Below, in pieces: positions 1 to 7,656 of a DNA stretch of 64,000 nt (its first letter is position 1; each line of letters starts with the position of its first letter). A program made the translations under genes and the position numbers. The notes under the pieces are model-generated. The model was not told the origin of the DNA. It worked only from the letters and a program-made list of their open reading frames with translations, and made no database searches. The DNA is from Alphaproteobacteria bacterium (lineage in GTDB: Bacteria; Pseudomonadota; Alphaproteobacteria; Sphingomonadales; Emcibacteraceae): NCBI GenBank assembly GCA_030428615.1, contig JAUIDN010000011.1:47689-111688 (forward strand). The letters run 5' to 3'.

Positions 1-252
1 CTCTCCGCTTTCAAGCTTATAGTCATCCAAATTTGCAATCGAAAAGTAAATTTGTACGGTATCTACAACAATAGCTTTTCCTTTGGGTAATCTGAACAAT
101 GGAGGCTCAACGTCGAGCTGATCCTCATTCTGGGATAATTGTTGCGCTCGATAACTGCGCTGATAATCTAAAAATTGCTGAACTTCGAACTGCGGACAAT
201 CCTCCAGCGATTTAGTAATTCTGTTTTTTGCCGTATCTCTGTTCCATGGCAT
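1..252 (-). CDS. Probable class III nucleotide cyclase, N-terminus only (PycC-like)
   Basis: Partial gene running off the left edge. The reverse strand is open for 84 codons from an ATG at 252 and starts MPWNRDTAKNRITKS. Around residues 58-75 it reads KAIVVDTVQIYFSIANLDDY, which resembles the first beta strand of class III cyclases: a metal-binding Asp followed by an aromatic-rich strand. The identification leans heavily on context, because a WYL regulator and a cyclic-nucleotide-binding membrane protein lie just across the divergent promoter. That is the gene content of Pycsar anti-phage systems, where PycC makes cCMP or cUMP. The catalytic core is outside the window, so activity and base specificity cannot be judged. 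The alternative is an unrelated hypothetical protein. Confidence 0.5.
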   Translation of the reverse strand, partial: MPWNRDTAKNRITKSLEDCPQFEVQQFLDYQRSYRAQQLSQNEDQLDVEPPLFRLPKGKAIVVDTVQIYFSIANLDDYKLESGE

Positions 253-274
253 CGATTTATTCCTTTCAACGCCC

Positions 275-303
275 TTGACAAAAACGGGCATTGATTCTAA
301 AAA
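275..303 (+). promoter_or_regulatory. Sigma70-like promoter for the WYL gene
   Basis: TTGACA at 275-280, a 17-base spacer, then TAAAAA at 298-303. It lies in the 121-bp divergent region between the cyclase-like and WYL genes. A small palindrome (CCTA at 314-317, TAGG at 323-326) follows and could be part of an operator. Confidence 0.45.
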
Positions 304-373
304 TTATTACTCTCCTATATTTTAGGACTATCTTACAAAATGTCAATATGTTAGTTTTTATTAGGGAGGAAAC

Positions 374-1252
374 ATGATGAATTACGAAAGCATAAAATCA
401 GGTTTACGCAAGCGTTATGAGTTTATTGAGTTTCAGTTAATGTGGGAAGGAACGATTGGCCGCAAGTTATTAACACAAAAGTTTGGCATATCACCTCAAC
501 AAGCTACACTTGACCTTACTTCCTACCTTGATTTATCTCCACAAAACATGATTTATGACCCTCGAAAGAGGACGTATGTCGCTCAGCAAGATTTTGAACC
601 AAATTTTATAAAAGGAGAAGCCTCTGAGTACTTGATGCACCTTGAAATGCTGCATCACGGATACAGAGGGAGGGATGAAATTTGGCCTGCAACACCGCCG
701 AAATTTGATGCGGTAGCTGTGTCCGCCAGAAAAACGAATCCCGTTACTCTTAAGTCGGTTTTGGTCGCAATACGAAATAAACAGTGTATCGAGGTTGAAT
801 ATGTATCATTGAGTTCTAGATCGGAAGCACCAAGATTTTTGTTCCCACATGCCATTGCTAGTGATGGTCATCGCTGGCATATGAGGGCATTTGATTCAGA
901 AAAAGAAAGGTATTCGGATTTCGTATTATCGCGCATTGAAGCCATAACTTTCAAAGATTGCGTTGACAGTGAGGTTCCTGAGGATGAATGTTGGTCGACC
1001 TACGTAAATATTGGCCTTAAACCCGATTCAGCGTTGAACGAGCGTCAACAGGAACGGTTACAAATAGAATATGGCATGGAAAATGGGGAATTACTTATTA
1101 AAGTTCGTAAAGCAATGCTGTTTTATTATCTTAGATTTTATGGATTTGACCCTCGGGAAAAGGAAGGTTCTCTCATGAAGAATAAAAGTAGTTTTCACCT
1201 TAGCATTTCAAACTTGGAAGAAGTTGAAGCGAATTTGGAAAGAAGAAACTAA
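374..1252 (+). CDS. HTH-WYL domain transcriptional regulator (CapW/BrxR-like)
   Basis: A 292-residue protein. An N-terminal winged helix (about 1-60, including GRKLLTQKFGISPQQATLDL) is followed by a WYL-type domain. The diagnostic stretch lies at about 160-190: FPHAIASDGHRWHMRAFD, then FVLSRIE. A C-terminal extension follows. Proteins of this build (CapW, BrxR) repress CBASS, BREX and related defence operons and are thought to release DNA when a ligand binds the WYL pocket. A strong ribosome site (AGGGAGGA) precedes tandem ATGs at 374 and 377. The gene sits 37 bp before the CNB-membrane gene on the same strand and is divergent from the cyclase-like gene. The inferred role is to control that module. 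Confidence 0.85.
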   Translation: MMNYESIKSGLRKRYEFIEFQLMWEGTIGRKLLTQKFGISPQQATLDLTSYLDLSPQNMIYDPRKRTYVAQQDFEPNFIKGEASEYLMHLEMLHHGYRGRDEIWPATPPKFDAVAVSARKTNPVTLKSVLVAIRNKQCIEVEYVSLSSRSEAPRFLFPHAIASDGHRWHMRAFDSEKERYSDFVLSRIEAITFKDCVDSEVPEDECWSTYVNIGLKPDSALNERQQERLQIEYGMENGELLIKVRKAMLFYYLRFYGFDPREKEGSLMKNKSSFHLSISNLEEVEANLERRN

Positions 1253-1289
1253 GCATTATTGCTTAAGATATCCAATTTAGAAGGGTCAA

Positions 1290-2126
1290 ATGAACGAAGA
1301 ACGTCGATACGATATTTTATTGCGTAATCAACTTGTCAACGGCGATACGGACGTAGCTGATAAGATATTTAGTATTGGTACTTATAATACATTTGTTAAG
1401 AACGAAACGATTATCGAGCAAGGGGACTCCGATGACTATGTTTATTTTATTCTTTCTGGTGACGTAAATGTTTACGTAAATAATGTTAAGATTGATTCTA
1501 GAGGTTCAACACAAACAGTGGGAGAAATGGCTGCAAAGAAAGCAGGAGAAAAAAGAACGGGCGATGTAATTGTGGTTTCAGATTTATTAGAAACAATTGC
1601 TGTTGCAGGCACTGATTTCAGAAATATAATGGCTTCCTTTCCCAAATTTACAGAAAATTTGGAAGAATTGATTGATCAAATGGGAAGAGCAAAAATAGAG
1701 CAACTGGGAACGGTTGAATCCTCCAAAACATTGCCTTGGTGGATAGTGTCTGGAATTGTAAGTATTGCTATATCATTTATAGCGCTATCGATTGTTTGGC
1801 TTTTGGACTTTGATGTCAAAACAGTTTTATTGACTTTTATTTCTACCATATTGCCGGTTTATATTGTGGTTTGGACGCTAAATCCTGCTCACAGATACAG
1901 AACCTTATCGGTCTTAGCTGGTTACTCACTCATTCCTTACATTGTGTATGGCACAGTAAGTGTTAGTCTTAGTTTTGACGGGGCAAAAGTGAACTTTATG
2001 CTAATTGATTTTGGAGTGAATACATGGTCAAAAGTTCTTATGTACCTGATCGGTGCTTTGATTTTACTAGGCCTTTGCTGGCTGGGAGGTATTTTAGATT
2101 TAAAACTAAATAAAAAAGATGGTTGA
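1290..2126 (+). CDS. Cyclic-nucleotide-binding membrane protein (PycTM-like effector)
   Basis: A 278-residue protein. Residues about 30-115 form a CNB domain with IIEQGDSDDYVYFILSGDV and a phosphate-binding-cassette-like VGEMAAKKAGEKRTGDVIV. The C-terminal half has four hydrophobic segments at about 147-170, 176-196, 203-225 and 243-267, and the protein ends LKLNKKDG. This CNB-plus-four-helix layout matches the Pycsar effector PycTM, which kills infected cells by disrupting the inner membrane when cCMP or cUMP binds. It lies directly downstream of the WYL regulator. Pycsar membership is inferred from architecture and neighbours. A cyclic-nucleotide-gated membrane protein of another pathway is the alternative. 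Confidence 0.75.
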   Translation: MNEERRYDILLRNQLVNGDTDVADKIFSIGTYNTFVKNETIIEQGDSDDYVYFILSGDVNVYVNNVKIDSRGSTQTVGEMAAKKAGEKRTGDVIVVSDLLETIAVAGTDFRNIMASFPKFTENLEELIDQMGRAKIEQLGTVESSKTLPWWIVSGIVSIAISFIALSIVWLLDFDVKTVLLTFISTILPVYIVVWTLNPAHRYRTLSVLAGYSLIPYIVYGTVSVSLSFDGAKVNFMLIDFGVNTWSKVLMYLIGALILLGLCWLGGILDLKLNKKDG

Positions 2127-2242
2127 AGTGCGTAGAAGTATATGTTGATCGCGAATTTGTCGTTAATATTTCAGTCTTATTAACTATAGTGTTGTCATCA
2201 GTAACTTCAAAACTCTAGTTAATTAATTGTTCAATTCAGTTT

Positions 2243-2986
2243 CTACATTAATTTAACAAGTTCTTTTATGAATAGTCCAAATACTATTGTAATTGCGAAA
2301 CTGGTTATCGTACCCAGTAATATATATTCGTTAATTTTTCTATGTTCTGCTTCTTGGGGACTTCCAAAACGCAAGACCGATTTAGCTGCTAACAAGAATC
2401 CAATCGCGGCAAACTGATCCGCAAGTACAAATGTTAAAATTAGCACTCTTTCGATTTGACCAATCCGCAGACCTGCTCCTTCCAAGCTATCCGGCTGTTT
2501 TATTTCATCAATCCATCGCTTCACAATTAAACCAATTATAATACCCATTGGCCATATAACTACGAAGTATGATAATGCGAGTAGTAATATTTCCGGCGTA
2601 ATTGTTGACGCAACAGAGATTATCGGAATCTTTTTTATATTCAGAAATAATGCCCATGCTACAATCAAAATTAATATGTGTAAAATTTGATCCAATGCAA
2701 ACCATTTAAGTTTTTTCGGATCGAGATAAGATTTTACGAGATCAATTATTGTGTGTGTTGCACCAACTGTAATTGAGAGCATTAGAGTTTTTTTGGAAAC
2801 TGCTCCGAATGTGGCAAACACAGCATATGTTAGTAATGTATGGACAATGCCATGAATATACAAATAGAATGACTTCCAATGACGCGCGTTCTTTTCTTCA
2901 ACTTGTTTTTGTGTTTGTAGTAAAAAATCTGCAATAAAATGTACTAACAAAAGTGCTATTAGTAATGATATATTGGTTAACTCCAT
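2243..2986 (-). CDS. DUF3307 family integral membrane protein
   Basis: A 247-residue protein from ATG 2986. A GTG at 3001 in the same frame is possible but less likely. It starts MELTNISLLIALLLVHFIADFLLQTQ, with the H-FIADFLLQ signature typical of DUF3307. Several hydrophobic segments span the whole length, ending GTITSFAITIVFGLFIKELV. It overlaps the stop of the upstream SatD-family gene by about 10 bases, so the two are almost certainly one transcript with coupled translation. DUF3307 and SatD genes are known neighbours in several genomes, and the biochemical role of DUF3307 is unknown. Given its partner it may be the membrane output of a signalling pair; this is inference. Confidence 0.8.
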   Translation of the reverse strand: MELTNISLLIALLLVHFIADFLLQTQKQVEEKNARHWKSFYLYIHGIVHTLLTYAVFATFGAVSKKTLMLSITVGATHTIIDLVKSYLDPKKLKWFALDQILHILILIVAWALFLNIKKIPIISVASTITPEILLLALSYFVVIWPMGIIIGLIVKRWIDEIKQPDSLEGAGLRIGQIERVLILTFVLADQFAAIGFLLAAKSVLRFGSPQEAEHRKINEYILLGTITSFAITIVFGLFIKELVKLM

Positions 2987-3624
2987 TCTTCTTGCCCCCA
3001 CATTATTATCTCTTTTATATAGTCGATGTATTCTTCTATTAACTCAAGCTTTGCTGTTGAAATTCTAGTGTTTATTGTAGATTGGCCTTTTCCCATGCGC
3101 TTAGCTAACCCAACTTGGGACTCCTTATACATTAGTCTATAGTAAGCCACTTCAGCTGAATAGCTAGACCAATTACTTATGATATTATCCGCAAATTTTG
3201 TTATTAGCCCGAAGTGGGTGTCAGATCTTTTCCATGGGGCTTTAATTATTAATCGCCTTTTGGTTTTCTCTAATTCTTTTATACCTTCACCAGATAATTG
3301 AAATGCTACACCGTCTGAATCTTTTATACTTTCTCCTATATAGGTCACGTCACCTAACCCTATGCTAATTCGAGCATCCCACTCTTCTTCAGAAAAAGTG
3401 GCGCTGTGTCTTAGTTTTGATCTTATTAAGATTGCGGCAGCTACCGCATCAATTGGTGAATTTAGGAGTAATTGAAAACTATCGCCCCTAAAAAGATCAT
3501 ATTCTGCTTTGTATATATCTTTTGTCTGTTCAAGTACGTCTTTAAGCTCCATCATTATTCGCTTTCGGTTGCGCACTTTGCGTGATCTAACTAAATCTCC
3601 TGTTAAAATAGCCTTTATGGTCAT
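2977..3624 (-). CDS. SatD family protein with cyclase-like motifs and C-terminal HTH
   Basis: A 215-residue protein starting MTIKAILTGDLVRSRKVRNR. The first 130 residues carry blocks that match the class III cyclase fold in order: ILTGDLVRS (possible metal Asp on beta 1), DLFRGDSFQLLL (hairpin with Gly-Asp), ARISIGLGDV and GVAFQLSGEGI. The C-terminus, about 170-205, reads as a helix-turn-helix (SQVGLAKRMGKGQSTINTRISTA). SatD was named from the acid-tolerance and secretion operon of Streptococcus mutans. A catalytic role is not established for this family as far as I know; the cyclase resemblance is my own reading. The DUF3307 gene overlaps its end, and four palindromes sit before its promoter. 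Confidence 0.75.
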   Translation of the reverse strand: MTIKAILTGDLVRSRKVRNRKRIMMELKDVLEQTKDIYKAEYDLFRGDSFQLLLNSPIDAVAAAILIRSKLRHSATFSEEEWDARISIGLGDVTYIGESIKDSDGVAFQLSGEGIKELEKTKRRLIIKAPWKRSDTHFGLITKFADNIISNWSSYSAEVAYYRLMYKESQVGLAKRMGKGQSTINTRISTAKLELIEEYIDYIKEIIMWGQEEWS

Positions 3625-3637
3625 TTATTTGCCTTAT

Positions 3638-3643
3638 ATTATA
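3638..3643 (-). promoter_or_regulatory. Minus-10 element (TATAAT) of satD
   Basis: A perfect TATAAT on the minus strand. The -35 position would fall at the edge of the first palindrome (3660-3677), so a protein bound there should block or contact RNA polymerase. The implied 5' leader is only a few bases long. Confidence 0.5.
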
Positions 3644-3659
3644 TACTGTTACAATAAAT

Positions 3660-3764
3660 ATCGATGAAAACATCGATAATTCAATAATATCGATGAAAAC
3701 ATCGATAATTCAATAATATCGATGAAAACATCGATAATGTCAATATATCGGTGAAAACATCGAT
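3660..3764. repeat. Four phased 18-bp palindromes upstream of satD
   Basis: ATCGATGAAAACATCGAT occurs at 3660-3677, 3689-3706 and 3718-3735. A fourth copy with one changed base (ATCGGTGAAAACATCGAT) is at 3747-3764. Each is a 7-bp perfect inverted repeat around AAAA, and the period is exactly 29 bp. The array looks like a multi-site operator for a dimeric HTH protein, plausibly SatD itself. Plasmid-type iterons are an alternative, but no Rep gene is adjacent. Confidence 0.9.
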
Positions 3765-3787
3765 AATTACAGAAGAGCTAACCTAAT

Positions 3788-3875
3788 GTTGCCCCATTGG
3801 TACCCCAAACATTTAATTTCAAAAGAAATACATTTCAAATCAATCACATAACAACCTAGACACGCGGATTATTAG
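3788..3875. other. Attachment-like scar A
   Basis: ATTGGTACCC at 3796-3805 is followed 64 bases later (first base to first base) by ACACGCGGATTATTAG at 3860-3875. The same two blocks with the same spacing recur at 27659-27738. The reverse complement of the second block contains AATCCGCGTGT, which is part of the tRNA-Phe 3' half found complete at 43829-43873. It is read as the end of an integrated element; inference. Confidence 0.45.
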
Positions 3876-4273
3876 ACCTGCTCCAGAGACTTCGGGTTAT
3901 TTTGCCATAAACTGTTGATAATAATTGTCTCTAAGGCCTGGAATTCTGCAAGATGTTATTCATAGCTCATTGAAATATAAACACTATATCGCTAGAGAAT
4001 GCGAGACGCCTAAAACGGAGCACTTGCTGGTGGTGTTAGCAGTCTACCGCGAACCCGCCTCTGTATGAATTCCCTGATAATATGGGAATTTACAGGGAAT
4101 TTTTTCATTGTGGCCTTATAAATCGGAAAAATTGTCATAGGACCTTAGGTAAACCCTTCTAAATGACTTTGAATTCCCTAAAACCCATAACAGGGAAATA
4201 ATAATCAAAAGCAGCGATCTGATTGGTTAAATATCTGTTCAGATGGGAATTAAGCAGTATCAGGCATACAAAC
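3876..4273. other. Non-coding stretch with GGGAATT/AATTCCC inverted repeats
   Basis: No convincing gene. AATTCCCTG (4068-4076) pairs with CAGGGAATT (4093-4101) and is followed by a T run, so it would act as a terminator only on the plus strand. A second, weaker pair (TTCCCT with AGGGAA) lies at about 4174-4197. This looks like degraded insertion-sequence or repeat DNA between the SatD region and the secretion operon. Confidence 0.5.
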
Positions 4274-5116
4274 TTAATAATGAGTGCACTGATGATCCAT
4301 ATCTACCTCATACGAAGATCTGTTCATATATACCCAATAAGGTTCTCTGGCGTTTCCCGTAATTCTATAAACACCTTTTTTTCGCAATTTAATGTTATCA
4401 CCTATATGAACGGTTGCTATTATCCGAAAAGCTTTTCCTGAGTATGATTTGGTATTGCCCTTACTGTTTAACCCAGAAACATGTGAGCCAATGGATGTTC
4501 CATCCGTGTTAAACCAGCTTTCACCACCCCATCTTACGCTATCCGCCCATTTGACAAGATTTTTCATCTGCGGCGACGCAACGCTTAAATCTACTCCGAT
4601 ATGCTGACTGTAGACAGTCAGGAACGGCTTGATGCATTCAAACAGATCAACAGGAAAATCCTTGATGCTTTTTATATCATCAATAAAATAAAATTTATTT
4701 TCTACATCTGAATCTCTTTTTTCAGCCACCCGATTTGCGATCGCTGTTGCTAGGGCATCTGATATTTTAAAATAGGCAAGTAACGCTGATATCAATTTTG
4801 GATCGGATGTGTTCAGGTCAATCAGTCCTTCTGTAGGGACAATTTCAATATCCACTTTTTGCCCGGCAAAACTATAACTATACTCATATACCCGGTCCGG
4901 AATTATCTGTGGCGCATTTCGTTGAGATAGATTGTAAAGTGTATAATTTATACCGGCTTCAGCAATATAGTCTGCTTTCGAATAACTGTAATTTGCTCGC
5001 GTAATTTTCCGACTGCTTTTTCCAAGAGATAGAGCTGTCATTGCCAAAAGTGACAACAATATCAACGCCCAAAAAACAGAAATCAGGGCAAACCCATCTT
5101 CACTGCTCAGTTTCAT
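4274..5116 (-). CDS. gspK: Type II secretion minor pseudopilin GspK
   Basis: A 280-residue protein that is the last gene of the operon; its start overlaps the end of gspD by 17 bases. It begins MKLSSEDGFALISVFWALILL, a class III prepilin signal with cleavage after DG before a 20-residue hydrophobic helix. It carries the GspK-typical SSRKITRANYSYSKADYIAEAGI and the region LIDLNTSDPKLISALLAYF. GspK caps the pseudopilus tip with GspI and GspJ. It is a little shorter than the ~320 residues usual for the family but appears intact. Processing needs a GspO prepilin peptidase, which is not in this window. Confidence 0.85.
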   Translation of the reverse strand: MKLSSEDGFALISVFWALILLSLLAMTALSLGKSSRKITRANYSYSKADYIAEAGINYTLYNLSQRNAPQIIPDRVYEYSYSFAGQKVDIEIVPTEGLIDLNTSDPKLISALLAYFKISDALATAIANRVAEKRDSDVENKFYFIDDIKSIKDFPVDLFECIKPFLTVYSQHIGVDLSVASPQMKNLVKWADSVRWGGESWFNTDGTSIGSHVSGLNSKGNTKSYSGKAFRIIATVHIGDNIKLRKKGVYRITGNAREPYWVYMNRSSYEVDMDHQCTHY

Positions 5117-7163
5117 TTTCTATCTTCAATGTTGACGTTGGAAAAGGGCTCAGATTTCTGAACTCTGTTTTAAGACTTTCCATATTATTCTGCATCTCTA
5201 TGGCATCATTTATAACACGTGGTGTTATAAGAATGATCAGCTCCGTTCTTCTTGTCACATTTGACGTGCTGCTAAAAGCAAGTCCCACAAGTGGGATGTC
5301 TTTGATCAGCGGTATGCCCGATTTATTATAACTCTGGCTTTCACGAATGAGCCCGCCAAGAGCAATAGTCTCACCATTATTGACAGAAACGGTGCTCTTT
5401 ATCTTCCTTTGCTGGATCGTCGGTGAATCAATACCCGAAGAATTTGTCTCGGCCACTTCACTTACCTCCTGCTCAATCTCCAGAATTATTGATCCTCCTT
5501 TGTTGATGTGAGGTGTTATATTTAGGATCACACCGGTATCTCTGAACTCGACGCTGTTTACAATCGGTGCATTTTCACCGGCGATACCTTGTGCAGACCT
5601 GACCACAACCGGCACCTGATCCCCCACCTGCAGCTCTCCAACCCTATTGTTTAAAACCATTAATTTAGGAGAGGAAATCACGTTAACATCCGTCATTGAA
5701 CTCAGCGTGTTCAGTACCGCCTTTTTTGAACTTGATCCCGTATAGACATATGAGAGGCCCGGAAAGCTGGAAGCGATACCGCCGGATGCTGCATTGGAAA
5801 ATGTGACCTCATTAGAGCCACTTTCAAAAAACCAGTTCACACCATATTTCAGGTCATCATTGAGTGTTACCTCCGCGAGCGTCGCCTCAATAAGGACCTG
5901 TTTGGGGGGAGTGTCCATTTGCTGAAGTGCATTTGATATCACACTATATTCTTCCGGTGTTGCCAGAATGAGAAGAGAATTGTCTTCGACGTTGGGGACA
6001 ATCTTGAGAGCATCTTCGCCTCCGTTAGCTGCGAGATTACGCCTTGATACATCACTCTGACCGGGGGGCACTTCCGGACCAGAAAAGCTAGAAAAACCAG
6101 TGCCATATAGCTGGGAAAGAGAAGTCGCTATGTTTTCCGCTTTACCATTGGTTATGCTGTAGACATATATTTTTCTTCCCTCTGCCTGACCACCCCGGTC
6201 GAAACGGTCTATCCATTCACCCACCTGATCCAGATATTGTGAACTGTGAGAAATCACCAACAGAGAGTTGAGCCTCGACATGGGAACAAACTTCACCATA
6301 CCCTTTATCGGTGTTTCCTCATCATTGAAAATTGTTGTCAGCTCCTGCTGCATGGTTTTAGGATCGACATTCTCAAGAGTGAACAGCGCGAAACTTACGC
6401 CTTTAAGCCAATCAACATCAAACGTGCTCACGATCTCCTGCATGGTGGAAAGTTCACTGGCGGTACCCGCAACCACAAGGAGGTTTCTGGCGTTATCCAC
6501 ATTCAGGATGGCACCCTCAGGAGCGTAGGGCTCAAGTACCTTATGCATTTCTGTCGGCGTCACATATTGAAGCGCGATTGCTTCCACCCCAAAACCCGGC
6601 AGATTGGCACTTGCCGGCGTAGGTCTGCGAATAGATGAAATTCTTCTTGGTGCATCTCGAAGCGGCAGAATGTGATACACACCCTCCTGAAACACCATGG
6701 CCGCATTGATCAGCCTCAGTGCTTCTTCATAAGCAATCAGGGCACTTGTTTCATCCAGCGACCTGTTTGACTGGAGAGTGATGGACCCGATAACATTTGG
6801 GTCCAGTATATATTCACGCTCCAGCATTTCCCTCAATACCGCATCTGTAACCAGCCTGACATCACTTTCCAGAAAGTTAAGATCAATATTTCCCTCCTCA
6901 TCCTGGGAATAGGATTTTAAGGAAGTTTTACGAATATTGATGAACTCACCGGTGCCCAGAATATATTCGGTGTTTTTTGAACGGGCCTCTGAAGGCGAAG
7001 GCTCTTGCGACGCGTCGTTTGAAAGCAACTGATAGTCAGTCGTTTCAGGTTTGATCGCATCAAACCCCGATGCTGTTGATTTTGGTTGCGGATCCGTCGC
7101 ACAGGAAAAAAGCAAAAGGCAAACGAGAGGTAATGTGGTGATCAGTTTAAACTCAGTTTTCAT
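5100..7163 (-). CDS. gspD: Type II secretion outer-membrane secretin GspD
   Basis: A 687-residue protein. The N-terminus MKTEFKLITTLPLVCLLLFSCATDP is a lipoprotein signal with lipobox LFSC, so the secretin is probably lipidated. The N0 domain (about 70-150, with NIDLNFLESDVRLVTDAVLR) is followed by three N1-N3 repeats (for example EAIALQYVTPTEMHKVLEPYAPEGAI and NVDPKTMQQELTTIF). The C-terminal secretin domain contains VGDQVPVVV and the conserved GETIALGGLIRES. It forms the outer-membrane pore through which folded substrates leave. It overlaps gspC upstream by 11 bases and gspK downstream. Confidence 0.95.
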   Translation of the reverse strand: MKTEFKLITTLPLVCLLLFSCATDPQPKSTASGFDAIKPETTDYQLLSNDASQEPSPSEARSKNTEYILGTGEFINIRKTSLKSYSQDEEGNIDLNFLESDVRLVTDAVLREMLEREYILDPNVIGSITLQSNRSLDETSALIAYEEALRLINAAMVFQEGVYHILPLRDAPRRISSIRRPTPASANLPGFGVEAIALQYVTPTEMHKVLEPYAPEGAILNVDNARNLLVVAGTASELSTMQEIVSTFDVDWLKGVSFALFTLENVDPKTMQQELTTIFNDEETPIKGMVKFVPMSRLNSLLVISHSSQYLDQVGEWIDRFDRGGQAEGRKIYVYSITNGKAENIATSLSQLYGTGFSSFSGPEVPPGQSDVSRRNLAANGGEDALKIVPNVEDNSLLILATPEEYSVISNALQQMDTPPKQVLIEATLAEVTLNDDLKYGVNWFFESGSNEVTFSNAASGGIASSFPGLSYVYTGSSSKKAVLNTLSSMTDVNVISSPKLMVLNNRVGELQVGDQVPVVVRSAQGIAGENAPIVNSVEFRDTGVILNITPHINKGGSIILEIEQEVSEVAETNSSGIDSPTIQQRKIKSTVSVNNGETIALGGLIRESQSYNKSGIPLIKDIPLVGLAFSSTSNVTRRTELIILITPRVINDAIEMQNNMESLKTEFRNLSPFPTSTLKIENETEQ

Positions 7164-7656
7164 TTATTAAATTCAGCGTTGCAAGCTGCCCCCCATTTTC
7201 CAAATTAATATAATTTCTATCAATCTTCCTTATTTTCCAGCCCTCAACCGTTTCATCTACCCGAAGACCATATTCCTGCTCTGAGCGCTGATTGATAAGG
7301 TAAGCAACACTTTTTCCGTCCTCCGCAAAAACAATGCCTTTCAGTAAAAAATCGCTGATCGGTACCGACCTCACTTCAACCACTCGCGCTTTTGGCAGCG
7401 GTTTCTTTTCGATCCTCTTCCTTGTCTGATGAAACAGGGCTTTTGCCACAATCATTTCATAGTCGACCGCGTGCTCGTCAACCGCCTCATCTTCAATAAA
7501 ACCGTTATTTTCATTTAATTCGGAGGGCGTAAAATTGATGTCTGATAACTCAGAAACTGTCCCAACATTTGAAAAGAGAAACAAAGCCCCAAGCAAACTG
7601 AGGAGACTTAAATTAATGATGAATAATACCGTGATCATGGGTGAGTGTTTTATCAT
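7153..7656 (-). CDS. gspC: Type II secretion inner-membrane protein GspC, short form
   Basis: A 167-residue protein. One transmembrane helix lies at about 8-29 (ITVLFIINLSLLSLLGALFLF), followed by a linker and a homology-region-like domain at about 85-165 (KALFHQTRKR, then SVPISDFLLKGIVFAEDGKSVAYL). Standard GspC proteins are about 270-300 residues and end in a PDZ or coiled-coil domain; that part is missing here. GspC connects the inner-membrane platform to the secretin GspD. The gene overlaps gspD by 11 bases and gspM by 4. A GspN/PilP-like designation would also be defensible. Confidence 0.7.
   Translation of the reverse strand: MIKHSPMITVLFIINLSLLSLLGALFLFSNVGTVSELSDINFTPSELNENNGFIEDEAVDEHAVDYEMIVAKALFHQTRKRIEKKPLPKARVVEVRSVPISDFLLKGIVFAEDGKSVAYLINQRSEQEYGLRVDETVEGWKIRKIDRNYINLENGGQLATLNLINEN

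Noticed and set aside
3660..3764. CRISPR array
   Set aside because: Repeats are 18-bp palindromes with 11-bp near-identical spacers and a 29-bp period; real spacers are longer and unique. An operator array fits better.
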